From Candidatus Latescibacterota bacterium (GTDB lineage: Bacteria > Latescibacterota > 4484-107), in contig JAUWMS010000006.1 in NCBI GenBank assembly GCA_030613045.1, positions 1-15,537 on the forward strand: DNA of 15,537 bases. Reading direction: 5' to 3'. The notes under the pieces are model-generated. The model worked only from the letters and a program-made list of their open reading frames with translations, searched no databases and was not told the origin of the DNA. Below are positions 1 to 7,069 of this stretch, one piece after another (the first letter of the stretch is position 1; the number at the start of each line of letters is the position of its first letter). A program made the position numbers and the translations under genes.

Positions 1-2
1 AT

Positions 3-737
3 CCGCATGGCCGATACCGTCCTTTTTTTTTCATGCGAAGCCATGAATGGAAGGAGTGGGGGTCGGATCGCTTTGACGGGATAGAGATCTGGTCCTATAT
101 GTTCGATTGGGTGCGCCATTTTCGGTTCTACAAATTCCGAAAGTTTTATCGGGATCCCGATGCCCAGATCACCGGCCCTTTCCCGGAGACGCTGGCGAAG
201 TGGGATCAGCTTTGCCGCACGCGTCGTATCGTCGGGATCGCGGGGGTGGATGCGCATGCCAAAACGAAACGCACGCCGTTTGGCACATTGGTTGTTTTTC
301 CGTACGAGAAGCTGTTTCGGACGATCCGGACGCATATTCTCTCAGAGGAGGCGTTTTCCGGGCAGTGGGCGGACGACGCCCGGATCGTGTATCGTGCCTT
401 GAAGGAGGGGCATTGTTTCGGGGCGTATGATCTTTTGGCATCCAGTGAGGGCTTTCGTTTTTTCCTCCGAAGCGAATGCGGAAATGCCATGATGGGGGAC
501 GAGATGCCCTTTTGTGAGGATGCCCGGATCGAGGTCGCTGTGCCGCGTCGGGCTTCGATTCGGGTGCTTCGGAATGGGAAGGAAATTCGCCGCGTGGAAG
601 ACGATTCGTTGCGTTTTCGTGCGGAGGCGCCGGGGGTCTATCGGACGGAAGTGATGCTCGGAGGCCGGCCGTGGATCTATTCCAATCCCATCTATTTTTG
701 GGAGGAGCGTTCCCGTCCTGAGTCTGGTGAGTGGTGA
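3..737 (+). CDS. PHP-domain metal-dependent hydrolase, CehA-like (5' end outside window)
   Basis: The reading frame is open from base 3, so the gene starts before the window and at least 244 C-terminal residues are present. The first codons read PHGRYRPFFF, which fits the AHP-type metal-binding strand of PHP proteins, so the ATG at 33 is internal. Next come FDGIEIWSYM and GIAGVDAHAK; the Asp-Ala-His is a typical PHP metal-ligand motif. The C-terminal part (from about window base 510) looks like the small beta domain that ends CehA/McbA-type PHP proteins. The family hydrolyses phosphoester or related bonds with bound metal; the substrate here cannot be told. The stop codon lies inside a 7-bp tandem repeat (726-760), so the last residues (SGEW) are encoded by repeat DNA. 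Family call good, function uncertain. Confidence 0.8.
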   Translation, partial: PHGRYRPFFFMRSHEWKEWGSDRFDGIEIWSYMFDWVRHFRFYKFRKFYRDPDAQITGPFPETLAKWDQLCRTRRIVGIAGVDAHAKTKRTPFGTLVVFPYEKLFRTIRTHILSEEAFSGQWADDARIVYRALKEGHCFGAYDLLASSEGFRFFLRSECGNAMMGDEMPFCEDARIEVAVPRRASIRVLRNGKEIRRVEDDSLRFRAEAPGVYRTEVMLGGRPWIYSNPIYFWEERSRPESGEW

Positions 738-760
738 TTGGTGAGTGGTTATTGGTGAGT
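726..760 (+). repeat. Heptad tandem repeat, GGTGAKT words
   Basis: Five successive 7-bp words: GGTGAGT, GGTGATT, GGTGAGT, GGTTATT, GGTGAGT. The array begins inside the end of the PHP gene, and its second word supplies that gene's TGA stop. The reverse complement of the same word family appears at 3213-3238. Seven is not a multiple of three, so the array breaks reading frames and is not a coding repeat. Confidence 0.85.
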
Positions 761-763
761 GCG

Positions 764-800
764 GATTTCCAAAGTTTTCTGGACGTTGGAAATCTTTTTT
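764..800 (+). terminator. Possible intrinsic terminator after the PHP gene
   Basis: A perfect 9-bp stem (GATTTCCAA at 764-772, TTGGAAATC at 786-794) with a 13-base loop is followed at once by six T (795-800). Placement between two genes and the T run fit a rho-independent terminator. The stem has only four G:C pairs, so it may be weak. Confidence 0.45.
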
Positions 801-828
801 AGCGAATTTTAGAATGAGGGAGGTTGTT

Positions 829-1785
829 ATGGAGGCATTGAGGAAGGCGGCGGAGATTGCGGTTCGGGAGTGTATGGGGGTGCAAGCGGGAGAGTCCGTG
901 TTGGTGATTCTGGATGCGCCGAAGCGAAGGATCGGACTTGCGCTGTGGGAGGTTGCGAAGGACATCGGCGCGGAGGCGATGGCGGTGGAGATTATTCCCC
1001 GAACGGTCAATGGGGAGGAGCCTCCGGAGGCCGTGGCGGAGATGATGAAGGCGGTGGATGTGATTCTGGCTCCGACGTCGAAGTCCATCACGCATACGGA
1101 AGCGCGGCGGGCGGCATGTGCATGCGGCGCGCGCGTGGCCACGCTGCCGGGTATCACGGAGGAGGTAATGATTCGCACGCTGAACGCGGACTACCGTGTG
1201 ATTGCGGAGCGGTCCCGGCGCGTCGCGGAGGCGTTGAAGGGAGCACGGCGGGCGCACATCACTTCGGCCGAGGGGGCGGATCTGACGATCGTGTTGTCCC
1301 CGGAGCGGTTTGCGCTGGCGGATACCGGGCTGGTGCACGAAAAGGGAGGATGCACCAATCTGCCCGCCGGGGAGGCTTATGTGGCTCCGCTGGAGGGGAA
1401 AAGCCATGGCGTGCTCGTGGTGGATGGCTCGATGGCGGGGTTGGGGTTACTGAAGACGCCCATTCGGCTGCCGGTGAGGGACGGATTGGTGGTGGAAATC
1501 TCAGGCGGCGAGGAAGCGGAGAGACTGCGGGAGATGATCGCGCCCTTCGGGGATTTGGGACGGAATATCGCGGAGTTGGGGATCGGGACGAACGATAAGG
1601 CCAGGGTGACCGGCGTGGTTTTGGAGGACGAGAAGGTGATGGGCACGGTCCACGTGGCCTTGGGGGACAATGCCTCGATGGGAGGAATGGTGCACGCGCC
1701 GATTCATCTCGACGGCGTGTTGTTAAAGCCGACCCTCGTGGTGGATGGAACCGTGGTCGTGGAAGCGGGAACGCTGGTGATTTGA
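829..1785 (+). CDS. M29-like aminopeptidase (aminopeptidase T/AmpS-like, compact form)
   Basis: A 318-residue protein resembling the COG2309 leucyl aminopeptidase (aminopeptidase T) family, cytosolic metalloenzymes that remove N-terminal residues from peptides. The metal-site region of M29 enzymes is recognisable: candidate ligands are E182 (PAGEAY), E266 (VVLEDEK), H275 (GTVHVALGDN), and H293 and D295 (PIHLDGV). It is shorter than classical AmpS/AmpT (about 410 residues), as in many minimal homologues. No signal peptide is seen. The frame is open upstream to a GTG at 745 and an ATG at 814, but AGGGAGG at 817-823 is well placed for the ATG at 829, and the 745-828 translation covers repeat and hairpin DNA. 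The preceding hairpin (764-800) suggests it is not simply co-transcribed with the PHP gene. The substrate is unknown. Confidence 0.8.
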   Translation: MEALRKAAEIAVRECMGVQAGESVLVILDAPKRRIGLALWEVAKDIGAEAMAVEIIPRTVNGEEPPEAVAEMMKAVDVILAPTSKSITHTEARRAACACGARVATLPGITEEVMIRTLNADYRVIAERSRRVAEALKGARRAHITSAEGADLTIVLSPERFALADTGLVHEKGGCTNLPAGEAYVAPLEGKSHGVLVVDGSMAGLGLLKTPIRLPVRDGLVVEISGGEEAERLREMIAPFGDLGRNIAELGIGTNDKARVTGVVLEDEKVMGTVHVALGDNASMGGMVHAPIHLDGVLLKPTLVVDGTVVVEAGTLVI

Positions 1786-1904
1786 AGATCGGGCGGAGAA
1801 AAGGAAGAGGCTGTGTAGAATACGTGATTTGGGTCACAGGTTTATTCGGTGCAATGTGGTATCTTTTGGTAGTTTGTTATTGGTCGGTTGTCACTCAATT
1901 TGCA

Positions 1905-2016
1905 GAGCAACATGCAAGTTCAACATGCAAGATGCAAAAGGTAGAAAACAGTATGGCGAGTTCGAACGTTTCAGCGAAGAACCATTTTGCAATTTGTAAT
2001 TTGCATTTTGAGCTTT
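1905..2016. repeat. Imperfect inverted repeat built of heptad words (TTGCAAT family)
   Basis: The left arm (about 1905-1942) repeats ATGCAAG/ATGCAAA words and the right arm (1981-2016) reads TTGCAAT, TTGTAAT, TTGCATT, TTGAGCT in exact 7-bp steps. The reverse complement of the right arm aligns with the left arm with scattered mismatches. The central loop is about 38 bases and contains the palindrome TTCGAA. It fills most of the 262-base gap 1786-2047. Upstream (about 1850-1900) the DNA has TTGGT/ATTGGTC-like words that may be a decayed GGTGATT array. No promoter was seen in this gap. Confidence 0.7.
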
Positions 2017-2047
2017 TCATTTTTTATTACTGTTCGCGGAGGAACCG

Positions 2048-2869
2048 GTGACCCAACGTATTTCGAAAAAAGAGACTTCGCTTCGTCTCCCGGATTTGCC
2101 GGCGCTCGGCGGGTTGAGGTGGTTTCGGCGGAAGGCCCTGACGGGTGGCGAGCAGGCGCGGGCGCGTTTCCAGGTGCGTCTGATGGGGGTGATCCACAGC
2201 GGGGGTTTTGGGGCGATGCTGAGGGTGATGGAGCAGGCGAAGGAGCAATTTTTCCAAAGTCCGTCCCGGTTCGATGCAAAGGAGTCCTTTCGCCTGTTCG
2301 AGAATATGATCAACTTGGTGAAGATTCGGGAACGGCAGGTGATCACAGCCTCTAAGGACGTGCCGGAGGGAAGAGGGAATCAAGAGCTGGCCAAGGCTCG
2401 ATTGAGGTTGGACAAGGCCCGGGAGGATCTCAGGGAGATCGTGTGCTCTGCGGCGCGAAACGAGCTTCGGGATCACGGTTTCAAACACGCGGAGGTTGCC
2501 CGTAGAAAATTCGACGGCATCGGCGTGGGCGGAGAGAAACGGCTGTTTGAGGAGATCGAACGAGGTGTTCGGGCCAAATTTGTGGCGCTTTATCCGGAGT
2601 TGGATCCGTCCTGTCTGACGAAGATTGGGCAGGTTGTGGAGGATGCCCGCCCCGATTTGGAGAAGTGGCTGTCCGTGCAGCGTCCCCGGAAGGAAGCCCC
2701 CCTCGTTGCCACGCTTCCGCAAGAGGACAGTGATGAACCGGGATGGGAAGCTTCGCAGGTCCTTTCGGCAGCTGGACATGGTCCGGCATGCGGGCGTGGT
2801 TTCGAATCGCGCAGCAGGTATCGAAGCGCCCAACTCAGGTTGGGACGCGTCCTCGACATTCGGGGCTGA
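2048..2869 (+). CDS. Hypothetical protein, unknown function
   Basis: A 273-residue protein not recognised as any family. It starts at GTG 2048, preceded by GGAGGAAC at good spacing. No signal peptide or membrane segment is visible. The N-terminal two thirds are rich in charged helical stretches (for example MLRVMEQAKEQFFQ, ARLRLDKAREDLREI, KRLFEEIERGVRAKF), so a mostly alpha-helical soluble protein is likely. The last 50 or so residues (from about position 225) are low in order, rich in Gly/Arg/Ser, and look less protein-like. In the same DNA another frame (2733-2915) is open with its own possible ribosome site. The gene could therefore be shorter in ancestry, extended by a late frameshift, or overlap a second small gene. 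A promoter for the next unit begins 43 bases after its stop. Confidence 0.6.
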   Translation: MTQRISKKETSLRLPDLPALGGLRWFRRKALTGGEQARARFQVRLMGVIHSGGFGAMLRVMEQAKEQFFQSPSRFDAKESFRLFENMINLVKIRERQVITASKDVPEGRGNQELAKARLRLDKAREDLREIVCSAARNELRDHGFKHAEVARRKFDGIGVGGEKRLFEEIERGVRAKFVALYPELDPSCLTKIGQVVEDARPDLEKWLSVQRPRKEAPLVATLPQEDSDEPGWEASQVLSAAGHGPACGRGFESRSRYRSAQLRLGRVLDIRG

Positions 2870-2915
2870 CGTGACCTTTTTCACAGAAAAAGGAGGCCAT
2901 CTGGATAGGACTTGA
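2733..2915 (+). CDS. Possible small overlapping ORF or displaced 3' end of the preceding gene
   Basis: A 60-codon frame starts at ATG 2733, preceded by AAGAGGACAGTG, and overlaps the end of the 2048-2869 gene in a different frame. It reads MNRDGKLRRSFRQL at its start and ends in FFTEKGGHLDRT. It may be a real small gene, the original C-terminus of the upstream protein separated by a frameshift, or chance. Its stop codon overlaps the -35 element of the promoter at 2912, which argues somewhat against it being important. Confidence 0.25.
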   Translation: MNRDGKLRRSFRQLDMVRHAGVVSNRAAGIEAPNSGWDASSTFGADVTFFTEKGGHLDRT

Positions 2916-2940
2916 CTTTTGTGTCGAAATAAGCTATCTT
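2912..2940 (+). promoter_or_regulatory. Sigma70-type promoter for the lipoprotein/barrel unit
   Basis: TTGACT (2912-2917), exactly 17 bases, then TATCTT (2935-2940). This is close to the TTGACA-17-TATAAT consensus, and expected transcription starts near 2947. It lies just after the unknown gene and upstream of the lipoprotein, so it probably drives 3256-7055 and perhaps beyond. It implies an unusually long leader of about 310 bases. Confidence 0.75.
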
Positions 2941-2987
2941 AGCGTCATTCTCTTCAGGCGCAACGCTCCCCTTCGACCGAGATGTAT

Positions 2988-3075
2988 CATGCCAAAGTTC
3001 AAATGCCAAGAGGAAGCTCATTAGTCAGGTAGTTTTCGACAGGAGTGTTTTCTGGTATTTGGGTTTTGGCATTTG
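2988..3075. repeat. Heptad inverted repeat (ATGCCAA family) in the leader
   Basis: The left arm (2989-3009) reads ATGCCAA, AGTTCAA, ATGCCAA in 7-bp steps. The right arm (3054-3075) reads GGTATTT, GGGTTTT, GGCATTT, again in 7-bp steps, and its reverse complement aligns with the left arm with a few mismatches. The loop is about 45 bases. Same design as the other spacer elements, but inside a probable transcript leader. Confidence 0.65.
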
Positions 3076-3185
3076 TTGTTTTGCCCCTTCGGCTGATAGG
3101 GCGGTTTACGGTCTCTGGCTCACGCCGCACGCCCAGCCCAATCTAGAAAAACAGAAGGGAACTACTCAGGAACAAAGCCAGCAGG

Positions 3186-3238
3186 AAAGTGAGGGGATTG
3201 CAAAATTAAAAATCCACTTACCACTCACCACTTACCAG
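3186..3238. repeat. Heptad array CCACTYA with a short local inverted partner
   Basis: CCACTTA, CCACTCA, CCACTTA, CCAG run at 3214-3238 in 7-bp steps, the reverse complement of the GGTGAGT/GGTGATT words at 726-760. A partial left partner (AAGTGAGGGGATT, about 3187-3199) lets the array fold back locally, with GGATT (3195-3199) pairing AATCC (3211-3215). The array ends a few bases before the ribosome site of the lipoprotein gene. Confidence 0.65.
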
Positions 3239-3255
3239 AGGTCAGGAGACCCACT

Positions 3256-5547
3256 ATGTTACAGAGAATAGGCATGTTGGTGCTTGTGTTGGTCTACATG
3301 TGCTTCGGAATCGGATGTTCGATCCCGAATGAGCCGGAAGCACCGACCTGGGATACCCGGTTCGTGATTCCCATCGCGGATTACACGTACGAATTTGAGG
3401 AAATGTTGGAGGAAGTCTCCGACATCAAGGATGAAAGCGGCAACCAGATTCTATTTGCGGAGGGAGATACGCTTTTCGTGATTCAGTATGACACCGAGCG
3501 TCCGGAGAGCTTTGAGGTGTATCAAAAGTTGGAGATGGATCCCTTAGTGAAGGAAAGCTATCGTCAGGAGATCGGAGATATTATTATTGACCTTGAGGAA
3601 CGGAACGACGCTTCTTTTCCTTTCCGTGATGTGTATAGCCAAGAGGATTTTGAAAAGCAGAAAGGAGAAGAACGTCCCATTCCGGCGATCACCTTTGAAG
3701 ATACCACCGGCTTGGCCATCGGGAGGGAGCAAAATTTTTACAGAATGTTGATTGAAGAAAAGGAGGGTACCAATGAAATCAAGTTCCACTTGCACAATGC
3801 GCTCCCTGTTGACATCGCCAATCTGGCGGTGCTCTTGCTGAGCGAGAAGGGACACGAAGACTTTGTTACCGGAGAACGGAAACCTCCTATGAGTTTCATC
3901 TCCGGCGGCTATGTTACGGATGTCCCCAGAGAGATGCGGGCCGGAGAGTACGTGGAAGTGGTGCTGCCTCTTTACGGCAAGACGATCCCCAGAGACGTGG
4001 TCTTCAAAATAGAGGGATATACGCATCAGAGAGGAAGCATGGCTACGGTTGATACGACCTTTTCTATTCCTGTGGGTGTAGATCCCGCTACGGGCGAGGT
4101 GGTTTATCAGGATACGACCGTAACCTTACTGGAGGATACGGACGATTGGGTGGAAATCAACGAGGACTTACTCAACGCCTCCATAACGATGGAGATGATG
4201 GTATCGAAATTGGAGGCGAAGAAGGTGGAAGCGCGTATTCCGGCGCAGTATTCCTCTGACGAGAATACGTTCGATTTGACAAATCCGCAGATGACGATTC
4301 AGAGCGCGAAGCTCGCTCAAGGTAAACTACTGTTCGACATATCCAGTTATATGCCCGTGGATACCGAGATCAGGGTTGATCTGCCGGAGTTTGGGCGTAC
4401 CGAGACGATTTATGTCCCGAAAAAACAAGGAGAACGGATCACCACGAAGACGGCGATCATGGATTTTGCAGGCGAGACGCTTTCCTTCCCGGACACGTCA
4501 CGCCAGGAGTTGACCTATCGTGTAGAAGTGGTTACTTCAGAGGAAGAACGTGCCATTATGTCGAATGAGGATTTCATTGACATAAACGTCCGCAGTGACC
4601 TCTTTATGGTTGATGAGCTTACCGGATACCTGGGAGGTAAGCATGATATTCCAACGATGACGCAGGAGGTTCCCTTAGGGGACATGCCGGAAGGTTTGGA
4701 AGACGGTATTTCCTTCAAAGAAGTGCGTCTTGATGTCCAGTTTTACGTGGATATGGGTGCCTCCGATGTCCCCATGATGGCACATCTGGAGATTGTAGGG
4801 AAAAAAGAAGATGGGAGAAAGAAGGGGTTCGTTGTAGAAGAGGCGATTTCAAAGAGCGGTACCTATATCGTAGATATTCCATCCAAAAAGGCCACTGAGT
4901 TGGTGAATCTGATGCCGGATTCCATTCAGGTTGCGGGATATGTGAGTATGATGAAGGGAGAATTGAGTACTTTCTCTGCGGGTTCCGGTTTCCAGTTTGG
5001 GGGCACGGTAAAGGATATCCGGGTAAGTTTAACGATGCCTCTTATCTTCAGGCTCAAGCCGATCTCCATGACGATCGGGGAGGTCGAAGAAGTGGAGATC
5101 GAAGAGGAGATTCGGGAGCTGTTCGAGCGGGATGATGTGAAAAAGGTGCGTTTGCTCGGCGAAATCAACAACCGGAATCCTTTGAGTGGCAGAGGGCTGG
5201 TTTTGATCAGCACGGATCCCACGTCTTTCGATTCCACGGCAACCCTTGCGGCGCGGGCAAGTATTGATACGCTGATGGATCTTAATCTGCCTCAACCGCG
5301 TTTTGACGAGGAGGGAACCATCGTGGAGAAGGGGACGGCTGCGGTGAGCGTGGTGTTGGATTCGTCTGACTTCGAGCACTTTCAGCATTCCCCGATCTTT
5401 ATCAAAACCGAGGTAGCGTTGGATAGTACCGATGTGGGTCTGAATAAGGACGGTTGGGTATTTATCAACCCTTCGGAGGATTTTATCAACATCAAACTCC
5501 GGGCGGATGTGGAAGTCCGGGTGGACGTGGATCGTTTGACGGAGTGA
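3256..5547 (+). CDS. Large putative lipoprotein, unknown function
   Basis: A 763-residue protein. The N-terminus has Arg at 4, a hydrophobic stretch (MLVLVLVYMCF) and then GIGC with Cys21 as the probable lipidated residue. The Gly at -3 makes this an imperfect but plausible lipobox. The start ATG 3256 follows AGGAG at 3243-3247. The mature part is acidic, has no further membrane segment, and alternates short beta-type strands with turns, suggesting a chain of beta-sandwich domains. The last 150 residues (SFDSTATLAA, TAAVSVVLDSSDF, FINIKLRADVEVRVDVD) look like one such domain. No catalytic motif was recognised. It has its own promoter (2912-2940) and is followed 104 bases later by an outer-membrane barrel protein, so the two probably work together at the cell surface. 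I do not recognise the family. Confidence 0.8.
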   Translation: MLQRIGMLVLVLVYMCFGIGCSIPNEPEAPTWDTRFVIPIADYTYEFEEMLEEVSDIKDESGNQILFAEGDTLFVIQYDTERPESFEVYQKLEMDPLVKESYRQEIGDIIIDLEERNDASFPFRDVYSQEDFEKQKGEERPIPAITFEDTTGLAIGREQNFYRMLIEEKEGTNEIKFHLHNALPVDIANLAVLLLSEKGHEDFVTGERKPPMSFISGGYVTDVPREMRAGEYVEVVLPLYGKTIPRDVVFKIEGYTHQRGSMATVDTTFSIPVGVDPATGEVVYQDTTVTLLEDTDDWVEINEDLLNASITMEMMVSKLEAKKVEARIPAQYSSDENTFDLTNPQMTIQSAKLAQGKLLFDISSYMPVDTEIRVDLPEFGRTETIYVPKKQGERITTKTAIMDFAGETLSFPDTSRQELTYRVEVVTSEEERAIMSNEDFIDINVRSDLFMVDELTGYLGGKHDIPTMTQEVPLGDMPEGLEDGISFKEVRLDVQFYVDMGASDVPMMAHLEIVGKKEDGRKKGFVVEEAISKSGTYIVDIPSKKATELVNLMPDSIQVAGYVSMMKGELSTFSAGSGFQFGGTVKDIRVSLTMPLIFRLKPISMTIGEVEEVEIEEEIRELFERDDVKKVRLLGEINNRNPLSGRGLVLISTDPTSFDSTATLAARASIDTLMDLNLPQPRFDEEGTIVEKGTAAVSVVLDSSDFEHFQHSPIFIKTEVALDSTDVGLNKDGWVFINPSEDFINIKLRADVEVRVDVDRLTE

Positions 5548-5553
5548 AAATGC

Positions 5554-5639
5554 AGGGATCAGGGATCGGGGGTCAGGGTCAGGGCTGCGAGTAGCTTTCC
5601 GACTTCTGATTTCTGACTTCTGATTTCTGACTTCTGATC
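5554..5639. repeat. Heptad array with opposed halves (GGGATCA / GAYTTCT words)
   Basis: The left half (5554-5586) reads GGGATCA, GGGATCG, GGGGTCA and then GGGTCA. The right half (5601-5639) reads GACTTCT, GATTTCT, GACTTCT, GATTTCT, GACTTCT, GATC in exact 7-bp steps. The reverse complement of the right half is built of ATCAGAA/GTCAGAA words, the same TCAG core as the left half, so the two can fold back. It fills the gap between the lipoprotein stop and the barrel gene's AGGAGGG ribosome site. Confidence 0.8.
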
Positions 5640-5651
5640 AAGGAGGGTATT

Positions 5652-7055
5652 ATGCGAAAGTTACGTTTTTTCTGTTTGCTGTGGTTGCTGTTTTTTATGG
5701 GGACCGGATCCGCGTGGGCGGCCGGGGAGTCGAATGCGCGGAGTATGGGGATGGCCGGAGCCTACACGGGAGTGGCTCGAAATCTGGATGCGCTGGATTG
5801 GAATCCGGCCAATCTGGGGCTTTCCGGGGGGCGGTCGGTGGTCGTGGGATTGCCGAGCATGGGATTTGAGTTCGGGAATAATGCGTTCTCGACGGACGTG
5901 TATGAGCGTTACAATGGCAAATATCTGACGGAGAAGGATAAGTCGGACATTCTGGATCGCATTCAGGACGGCTGGCGGTTTGATACCTCCTTCCGATGCG
6001 ATGTCTTGGGACTTTCGGTGGGACGCGTAGGGGTGAAGCATTGGGTGGAGTTTGCCTCGGATTTCTCGCTGACGCAGGCGCCGTTTGAGCTGCTCTTTCG
6101 GGGGACGGAAGTGGGAAAAACGATCTCTTTGGACGATCTGGGGGCGGAACTCGCGCTGTTGGACGTGACGGCGCTTTCCTACGCGCATTCCATCCCCCTT
6201 TCGCTCGTTGCCTCAGAGACAGAACGGTTTGGGATCACCGAACTTGCGGTGGGAGCCACGGTAAAATACATCGTGGGAGGTGCATACGCGAAATTGGAGA
6301 CTCCTGAAGGACGATTGGAGTTCGACGAATATGTGATGCACGGGAATGGGGAAGCGTGGGTAGAGACCGCGGGTGTGACGTGGAATCTCGGCACGGACAA
6401 GGAGGATGAGGATCCGGATTTTCACGCGGGGAAGATCGGCGGGGGATTCGCGCTGGATCTCGGAGCGGCGGCGGTGTTGGATAATAATCTGACGGTGAGC
6501 GTGGGACTTTTGAACCTCGTCGGAGGAATGACGTGGGATACGGATTGTGAGCGGGCGGTGTTTTCGTTTCAGGCGGATTCGCTGAACGTGGTCTCGGTGG
6601 CGGAGGATACCACGGATGGAGATGCGCTGTACGTGTCGTCCGATACATCGTACAGCATCGGATCGTTCGAGTCGAACGTTCCGGCGGTGCTGAACGTGGG
6701 GGTGGCCTATCGGCTGAACATGGAGGAGAACGGACTTCTGGGGATCCATCCGTCGCCGTGGCTGGTGAAGGATGTGGTCGTGGCAATGGACTGGCGGCAG
6801 GGCTTCTCCAACGGATTGGGCGTCTCCACCACGCCGCGGATCGCCCTGGGGATCGAGAACAAGACGCTGAAAGGCGTTATTCCCCTCCGATACGGATTGG
6901 CGTTCGGAGGAAGTAAGGACGTTGTGCAGACTGTGGGATGGGGGTTGTACCTGAATCCTTTCAGGTGGGACACCGCATGGGAGAATCGGGGCCATTGGCC
7001 GTTCGTTTCGAGCAAGGGATTTTCTTGGGCCACGAGGTTTCAGCTTGCGTTTTGA
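5652..7055 (+). CDS. Outer-membrane beta-barrel protein, PorV/DUF5723-like
   Basis: A 467-residue protein with a clear signal peptide (Lys/Arg at 2-5, hydrophobic core to about 16, cleavage near AWA-A at 23/24). Just after it comes ARSMGMAGAYTGVARN and DALDWNPANLGL, the N-terminal hallmark of PorV/PorQ-like, FadL-like and DUF5723 barrels: an Ala/Gly-rich plug followed by a WNPA motif. The remainder alternates amphipathic strands and Asp/Gly turns and ends in an aromatic residue (FQLAF), as outer-membrane proteins do. The start ATG 5652 has AGGAGGG at 5641-5647. It follows the lipoprotein with only a heptad repeat between and is probably on the same transcript. This shows an outer membrane, so a diderm host. 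Transport substrate or partner unknown. Confidence 0.75.
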   Translation: MRKLRFFCLLWLLFFMGTGSAWAAGESNARSMGMAGAYTGVARNLDALDWNPANLGLSGGRSVVVGLPSMGFEFGNNAFSTDVYERYNGKYLTEKDKSDILDRIQDGWRFDTSFRCDVLGLSVGRVGVKHWVEFASDFSLTQAPFELLFRGTEVGKTISLDDLGAELALLDVTALSYAHSIPLSLVASETERFGITELAVGATVKYIVGGAYAKLETPEGRLEFDEYVMHGNGEAWVETAGVTWNLGTDKEDEDPDFHAGKIGGGFALDLGAAAVLDNNLTVSVGLLNLVGGMTWDTDCERAVFSFQADSLNVVSVAEDTTDGDALYVSSDTSYSIGSFESNVPAVLNVGVAYRLNMEENGLLGIHPSPWLVKDVVVAMDWRQGFSNGLGVSTTPRIALGIENKTLKGVIPLRYGLAFGGSKDVVQTVGWGLYLNPFRWDTAWENRGHWPFVSSKGFSWATRFQLAF

Positions 7056-7069
7056 GGGAAGAGGCAAAA

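Larger units (their letters stand above)
2941..3255 (+). other. Long untranslated leader of the lipoprotein gene
   Basis: I see no convincing gene here. From the expected start there is AGCGT/ACGCT complementarity (2941-2945, 2963-2967), then a heptad inverted repeat (2988-3075), a GCCC...GGGC hairpin near 3082-3103, and a second heptad array (3213-3238). The ribosome site AGGAG lies at 3243-3247. No known riboswitch class could be matched by eye. The frame open at 3059-3271 runs through repeats and is not supported. Confidence 0.45.

Noticed and set aside
786..815. TTGGAA...TAGAAT as a promoter for the aminopeptidase
   Set aside because: Transcription would start at or inside the ribosome site at 817-823, and the -35 lies in the terminator-like hairpin.
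745..828. Upstream GTG 745 or ATG 814 starts for the aminopeptidase
   Set aside because: The added residues come from repeat and hairpin DNA, and the ribosome site fits ATG 829.
342..1178. Minus-strand ORF of 278 codons
   Set aside because: It spans two plus-strand genes and their spacer, and its sequence is Arg/Ser/Pro-rich shadow translation.
1782..2051. 89-codon plus-strand ORF after the aminopeptidase
   Set aside because: It overlaps the stop of the previous gene, has no ribosome site and runs through the heptad inverted repeat.
2760..2825. tRNA-like T-arm (TTTCGAATC) near the end of the unknown gene
   Set aside because: The flanking bases do not pair as a T stem, and no acceptor, D or anticodon arm is found around it.
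3059..3271. 70-codon ORF in the lipoprotein leader
   Set aside because: No ribosome site, covers repeat DNA and runs into the lipoprotein start; composition is not protein-like.
5601..5639. Possible CRISPR-like array
   Set aside because: Contiguous 7/14-bp words with no unique spacers; not a CRISPR layout.
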